Positions 60,378-64,000 of a DNA stretch of 64,000 nucleotides are shown here, piece by piece. The stretch spans positions 4,535-68,534 of the forward strand of contig JAYVZE010000179.1 of assembly GCA_043783625.1 (NCBI GenBank). The letters are read 5' to 3'. The position numbers and the translations under genes were made by a program. The stretch comes from JAFDVL01 sp043783625 (GTDB lineage Bacteria > Acidobacteriota > Blastocatellia > RBC074). The notes under the pieces are model-generated. The model was not told where the DNA came from. It worked only from the letters and a program-made list of their open reading frames with translations, and searched no databases. The first letter of the stretch is position 1, and the number at the start of each line of letters is the position of its first letter.

Positions 60378-60480
60378 CCAAAGCCTCCATTGTTTTCATG
60401 GGTTTAATTTACGATGTTCTTCTCAATCCCCACATAGCGAAGTGCCATAAATTAAGAGCAAGCCTGCTATCACCATCTTT

Positions 60481-60562
60481 TTACTTTAAGTTATAGCCAC
60501 CACCATTGAGCTATAATCAACCTGAAAGAAATGTAAATTCCAGGTTCTCTGCTCAGGCTCAT
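60481..60562 (-). pseudogene. Damaged copy of the small membrane peptide
   Basis: MSLSREPGIYISFRL starts as in 59390-59506, but the middle (the helix) is missing and the frame runs to a stop at 60491. The family ending GYNLK with TAA remains in another frame at 60481. It is a duplicate with an internal deletion. Confidence 0.6.
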
Positions 60563-60725
60563 ATCATTTCCTATGTAAGACTAGAAGCGTAGCTTCAATA
60601 GCCTGAATTAGATATATATGTACGAAACGAGATAGGGGCGCACGCACGAAGGCGGTAAATAAAGGTGAACTTTTTTCGCCATTTCACCACCTTGACCTGC
60701 TACCAAATAAATTAATCAGGAAGAT

Positions 60726-61220
60726 TTATTTATTTGGCTTTCGCTTTCTCTTTTTCATCCCGAATCCCAGCGCTGCTAATCCTGTTCCAATCAAAATTAA
60801 CGAAGCCGGTTCAGGCAGTTGTGCTGATGGAAGAGAGCTATTTTCAATTCCATTCGGTGACACAATCAATAGCTGCTGAAAAGGAATCCGTCCAAAATTG
60901 ACGCTACTTAAAGAAATAGCCTCGTTATTCATCAAGGTTACTGCATTTAAGAAGTTCTGCGTCGTACTAAATGCGTATGTTTTAGTGTCGCCGTTCGAGG
61001 TGTAGGAACGTATACCAGATGGCATGTTACTTGCATTATCGGTGCGTCCGGGGACAGGTTTACTTGCTTCCGGGACAGCCGATGTCGAAACACCTGTATC
61101 GTCAGTTGGGCTGGAAATTGAAAGATTAGGATCGGTGATCGTTCCGGCAAAAATTGAGGTGGTCAGGGCAAACAAAACCAAAAGCCCGATGAAGGCTTCC
61201 GGCAAACTTGGCTTTTTCAT
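60726..61220 (-). CDS. Small PEP-CTERM sorting domain protein
   Basis: This 164-residue protein starts MKKPSLPEAFIGLLVLFALTTSIFAG, a signal peptide, has a Ser/Thr/Asn-rich middle, and ends with LPEPASLILIGTGLAALGFGMKKRKRKPNK, the PEP-CTERM signal: PEP motif, hydrophobic helix and basic tail. ATG 61220 is chosen for the signal peptide. The body is short and of unknown function. It is a second exosortase-type substrate in the window. Confidence 0.88.
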   Translation of the reverse strand: MKKPSLPEAFIGLLVLFALTTSIFAGTITDPNLSISSPTDDTGVSTSAVPEASKPVPGRTDNASNMPSGIRSYTSNGDTKTYAFSTTQNFLNAVTLMNNEAISLSSVNFGRIPFQQLLIVSPNGIENSSLPSAQLPEPASLILIGTGLAALGFGMKKRKRKPNK

Positions 61221-61451
61221 AATAGTAGTTTCTCCTCGCAAAAATCCTGTTCTACTTGCCTGACATTCTTGATAACGGGGTGATGTCAGGTCACAGAGTT
61301 TGTATCGCGTGGATATTAATTCACTGTAATTATCTTGCTTCTCGCTTGCCGGCTAAGTTGCAATTTGGATTTTGACCGCAAATGCATAGCCAGTTTACGT
61401 TTTAGAAGTTTAACAGTCAAGGCGGAGAGGGCAAATGCAGGTTGATCCAAT

Positions 61452-62141
61452 TTATTTTGCGGAATGCAGTTTTTTCAGGAAGCGTTTGGTGTGATACGGC
61501 TCTGCTTCTTTGGCTAAAATATTTAGCTTGAGACGTTCCAGATCATCGGGAGAATCTACATCAAACCATTCCGGCAACAAGGAAAGTTTGAGGTTGTTTG
61601 TTTCGGCTTGTTGTCCGGTTTGATGCATGACCTGATTTGTACTCCAATTGATATTTTCAAACAAAGTCGGATGAGGTGAATTCATCCCGATCAAGTAATA
61701 TCCACCATCAAGAGTTGGCCCGATGGTGACAGCATTTTTATCTTGAGTGAGGATCGTAAACGCTTCAGAAATAAATTCAGCAGGAAGTGTCGGAGTGTCC
61801 GCACCAATAATAATGACGGACTGAAATTTCAGTTTGAATAAATCAGCAAAGCAATTTTTCATTCGTTCGCCGAGGTCATGACCGGATTGCGCCAGCAGCA
61901 GACAGCCGTTCAGGTCGGCAGCTTCAAACGCTTCAAGTTCATCGGCGGGAGTGAAGCACAGCACGAGTGAAAGTTCGTCGTTCTCATCGTCCTCCTGTAA
62001 TTCTTCTAAGGACTCAAACGTATCTTTCAGGAAACAGATGTAAAGGTCTTTCGCTTCTTCGGGCGTGAGCGTTCCAATCAAGCGGGTTTTGACTTGTCCG
62101 GCAATTGGAGCCTTGGCGAAAACGACTATAGCTTTTTTCAT
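61452..62141 (-). CDS. DUF2064/TIGR04282-type glycosyltransferase-like protein
   Basis: This 229-residue protein begins MKKAIVVFAKAPIAGQVKTRLIG, the TIGR04282 pattern, and continues with VIIIGADTPTLPAEFISEA and GPTLDGGYYLIGM, where a D-x-D-like GADTPTLP and GG occupy the GT-A nucleotide-sugar site. The family is often near arsenosugar or lipid genes. It overlaps mazG by ATGA (62138-62141). Confidence 0.85.
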   Translation of the reverse strand: MKKAIVVFAKAPIAGQVKTRLIGTLTPEEAKDLYICFLKDTFESLEELQEDDENDELSLVLCFTPADELEAFEAADLNGCLLLAQSGHDLGERMKNCFADLFKLKFQSVIIIGADTPTLPAEFISEAFTILTQDKNAVTIGPTLDGGYYLIGMNSPHPTLFENINWSTNQVMHQTGQQAETNNLKLSLLPEWFDVDSPDDLERLKLNILAKEAEPYHTKRFLKKLHSAK

Positions 62142-62941
62142 TTTGGTTGACGTTCGATGGCTTTGGCTTCATCCCAGTACGCATCCATTTCGACCAGATT
62201 GGATTCGGCGAAGGCTTTGTTTTGTTCGGTGAGACGATTTTCGATGTGATTGAAGCGGCGACGAAATTTTCGGTTTGCTGATTTGAGCGCAGATTCCGGC
62301 TCGACTCCTAGTTTGCGAGCTAAGTTAACGGCGACGAAAAGCAGGTCTCCCACTTCTTCCGCAATTGCGTTTTGATTAACTTCATCACGTTCAATTTCAA
62401 TCTCAAGCTCATGCATTTCCTCTTCGATTTTGTCGAAAACGTCCTGCGGCTTAGCCCAATCGAAGCCGACGCGGGCGGCTTTGGTCGTGAGTTGGTTGGC
62501 TTCCAGTAAGGCCGGAATTTTTTTGGAGACGCCATCCAGTAAAGATTTCGCTGCTTCTGATTTTCCGGCAGCCTGACGCTCAGAAGCCTTGATCGCTTCC
62601 CAATTCACCAGCACTTCCGCCGTCGTCTCAGCCTTTTCCTCACCGAAAACATGAGGGTGACGACGAGTCATTTTTTCATGTACGCTGGTCATCGAATCAA
62701 GCAGGTTGAAGTGACCGTGTTCGGTGGCAATCTGACCGTAAAACACCAGTTGAAATAACAGATCACCGAGTTCATCGCGTAATCCGTCCCAGTCCTCAGC
62801 TTCGGCGGCTTCAATCACCTCGTAGGCTTCTTCGATCAACATTGGAGCCAGTGTCGTGAACGTTTGCTCACGATCCCAGGGGCATCCGTCCGGTGCTCGC
62901 AGGCGCACCATCATCTGAATCAGATCATTTAAATTATTCAT
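62138..62941 (-). CDS. mazG: Nucleoside triphosphate pyrophosphohydrolase MazG
   Basis: MazG hydrolyses (d)NTPs to monophosphates and limits mutagenic or stress nucleotides. The 267-residue protein has two MazG domains, the first with CPWDREQTF, LIEEAYEVIEA (ExxE) and ELGDLLFQLVFYG, the second with EEVGDLLFVAVNLARKL. ATG 62941 fits the family start LNDLIQMMVRLRAPDG. It is translationally coupled to the glycosyltransferase-like gene downstream. Confidence 0.93.
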   Translation of the reverse strand: MNNLNDLIQMMVRLRAPDGCPWDREQTFTTLAPMLIEEAYEVIEAAEAEDWDGLRDELGDLLFQLVFYGQIATEHGHFNLLDSMTSVHEKMTRRHPHVFGEEKAETTAEVLVNWEAIKASERQAAGKSEAAKSLLDGVSKKIPALLEANQLTTKAARVGFDWAKPQDVFDKIEEEMHELEIEIERDEVNQNAIAEEVGDLLFVAVNLARKLGVEPESALKSANRKFRRRFNHIENRLTEQNKAFAESNLVEMDAYWDEAKAIERQPK

Positions 62942-63273
62942 CTCTAATCTCGCAAAAATAACAAACTTTGTGATTGACAATCCGTATATACGATTGTAAG
63001 TTTAGTTGGCTCAGAGAAGCAAACTTCAATCCGCCCTAAGTTGATAGTTACAGGGTTCGTTAACGGTCTTTAGTTCACCCTGTTAAGAAATTAAGGGGTC
63101 CCCCAGCGACCTCACTTTAGTGAAGCTCATCCGAAACAACCGACAGTTCCCCAATTGAAAAAATGGCTCATGACTGACTGTGAAAAGCGGTCAGGTGAAA
63201 TTGCGTTCATTTGGATTTTGATTATTTTCAACGTCGAGAATTTTTTGGTTAATTTTTTGAAAGGAGTGCGTCA
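62942..63273. other. Intergenic gap of 332 bases, no gene seen
   Basis: This divergent gap between mazG and the receiver-like gene should hold two promoters. GAAAGGAG at 63258-63265 is the ribosome site of the right gene. Short repeats (GGGTCCCCC, GGTCAGGTG) were seen but no gene or confident structured RNA. Confidence 0.4.
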
Positions 63274-63717
63274 ATGTTAACGTCATCCGCAGCGGTTGTG
63301 CGAATCTCATCACCTCACTATAAAAAGGCTAAATTATTGATTGTTTCTGACGAGGTTAATTCGTCAAACTATTTATACTCAGAGATGAAACTGAGTGAAG
63401 TCGAAATTACCCGCGCCACGAGTGCTGAAGAAATTAAGCGCGCCTGTTTCGGCAGTCACGATCTGGTCGTCGTTGACGTGGCTCCAGGGAAGGTTGTAGA
63501 CGTTCTCGAAGCTTTGCGTGGCAGCGACGGTTGCAAGGATAGCTCTGTTTTAGTTGATACCACTCGTTTAGCCGGGGATCAAAGTCTGGCTGGGGTGTTA
63601 CCAGCGTATCGCGCCATGCCTTGTAATTCTTCAGAACTGGTCAAATTGGCGCGTCGTGTGACTACTCCAATCAAAACCAAAATGATGTACGAAGACAATT
63701 TTCGTCGTGTGTTGTAG
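63274..63717 (+). CDS. Degenerate receiver-domain protein
   Basis: This 147-residue protein has the layout of a response-regulator receiver: KLLIVSDEVNSSNYLYSE (acidic pocket), HDLVVVDVAPG (phospho-Asp position), SSVLVDTTRLAG (Thr/Ser position) and RAMPCNSSELVKLARR. The Lys before Pro that is needed for phosphorylation is replaced by Met. So it may be a pseudo-receiver that acts without phosphorylation. No histidine kinase or output domain is near. Confidence 0.65.
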   Translation: MLTSSAAVVRISSPHYKKAKLLIVSDEVNSSNYLYSEMKLSEVEITRATSAEEIKRACFGSHDLVVVDVAPGKVVDVLEALRGSDGCKDSSVLVDTTRLAGDQSLAGVLPAYRAMPCNSSELVKLARRVTTPIKTKMMYEDNFRRVL

Positions 63718-63720
63718 AAA

Positions 63721-63788
63721 GTTCGCGGTTCGCAGTTAATAGTTCACAGTAAAAATGCTGCGAACTGTATTTACTGCGAACCGCGAAC
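63721..63788. repeat. GTTCGCGG/GTTCGCAG-word hairpin
   Basis: GTTCGCGGTTCGCAG and AGTTCACAG on the left face CTGCGAACTG and ACTGCGAACCGCGAAC on the right. The words match those at 49443-49528, and copies resume at 63949-63990 after tRNA-Sec. Confidence 0.7.
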
Positions 63789-63846
63789 TTCTTCCTGCCA
63801 ACTGTTTTCCGCCGCAAGATGTGTTAGATTACCGGATGAAATTTTC

Positions 63847-63945
<99 letters not shown>

Positions 63946-64000
63946 AAGAATAGTTCGCAGGAAGAAAGTTCGCGGTTCGCAGTAAAAAGATTTCGCAGCA

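Overview
The window looks like a chromosomal segment of an Acidobacteriota bacterium, probably class Blastocatellia. That placement is an inference from mid GC content, the order ispH-rpsA-sppA-hup-HIT, two PEP-CTERM sorted proteins, a PSPSP-linker membrane protein style, a DUF1844 protein and a selenocysteine tRNA. No rRNA is present to confirm it.

Layout. 1-5.3 kb is a housekeeping block (isoprenoid, translation, nucleoid). 5.3-17.3 kb holds a PEP-CTERM protein, small enzymes, a two-gene ATPase plus TOPRIM-like cassette (8985-10953), msrA, a PfkB kinase, an Hsp70-like protein and an M20 peptidase. 17.3-28.3 kb is an RNA repair and surveillance locus. On the minus strand a sigma-54 promoter (24576-24591) precedes a Ro60/TROVE protein, then four tandem Y-RNA-like genes with permuted tRNA-like domains, a decayed SEC-C gene, a possible HEPN protein, a free-standing LAGLIDADG endonuclease and rtcB. 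The activator rtcR (CARF plus sigma-54 AAA+) lies nearby on the plus strand, behind an SSS symporter and its small partner. 28.3-32.1 kb has a GH127 enzyme, pyrE and a ketoacyl synthase.

32.2-33.15 kb has no convincing protein gene. It holds three TGTC-N10-GACA-type sites, a perfect sigma-54 promoter and about 700 nt of nested inverted repeats ending in a terminator. I read this as an undescribed sigma-54-dependent structured RNA, or a very long leader of the SbcD-like gene that follows.

36.1-46.65 kb is an integrated element in tRNA-Asn, bounded by an exact 50-bp duplication of the tRNA 3' part. It carries a tyrosine integrase, HTH proteins, BrnT/BrnA, a TOPRIM primase and DUF927 helicase (split by frame), an iteron-like repeat field, a VRR-NUC protein and terminase subunits (large subunit split), but no capsid or tail genes. 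This fits a phage satellite. 46.7-63.7 kb returns to chromosomal genes: UbiB-like kinase, ribF, MBL hydrolase, tsaD, SDR, S41 protease, APC permease, a second PEP-CTERM protein, mazG and others. The window ends in tRNA-Sec.

Many intergenic gaps are filled with long hairpins built from short repeated words or with palindromic dispersed repeats, an unusual and repeated feature of this genome.
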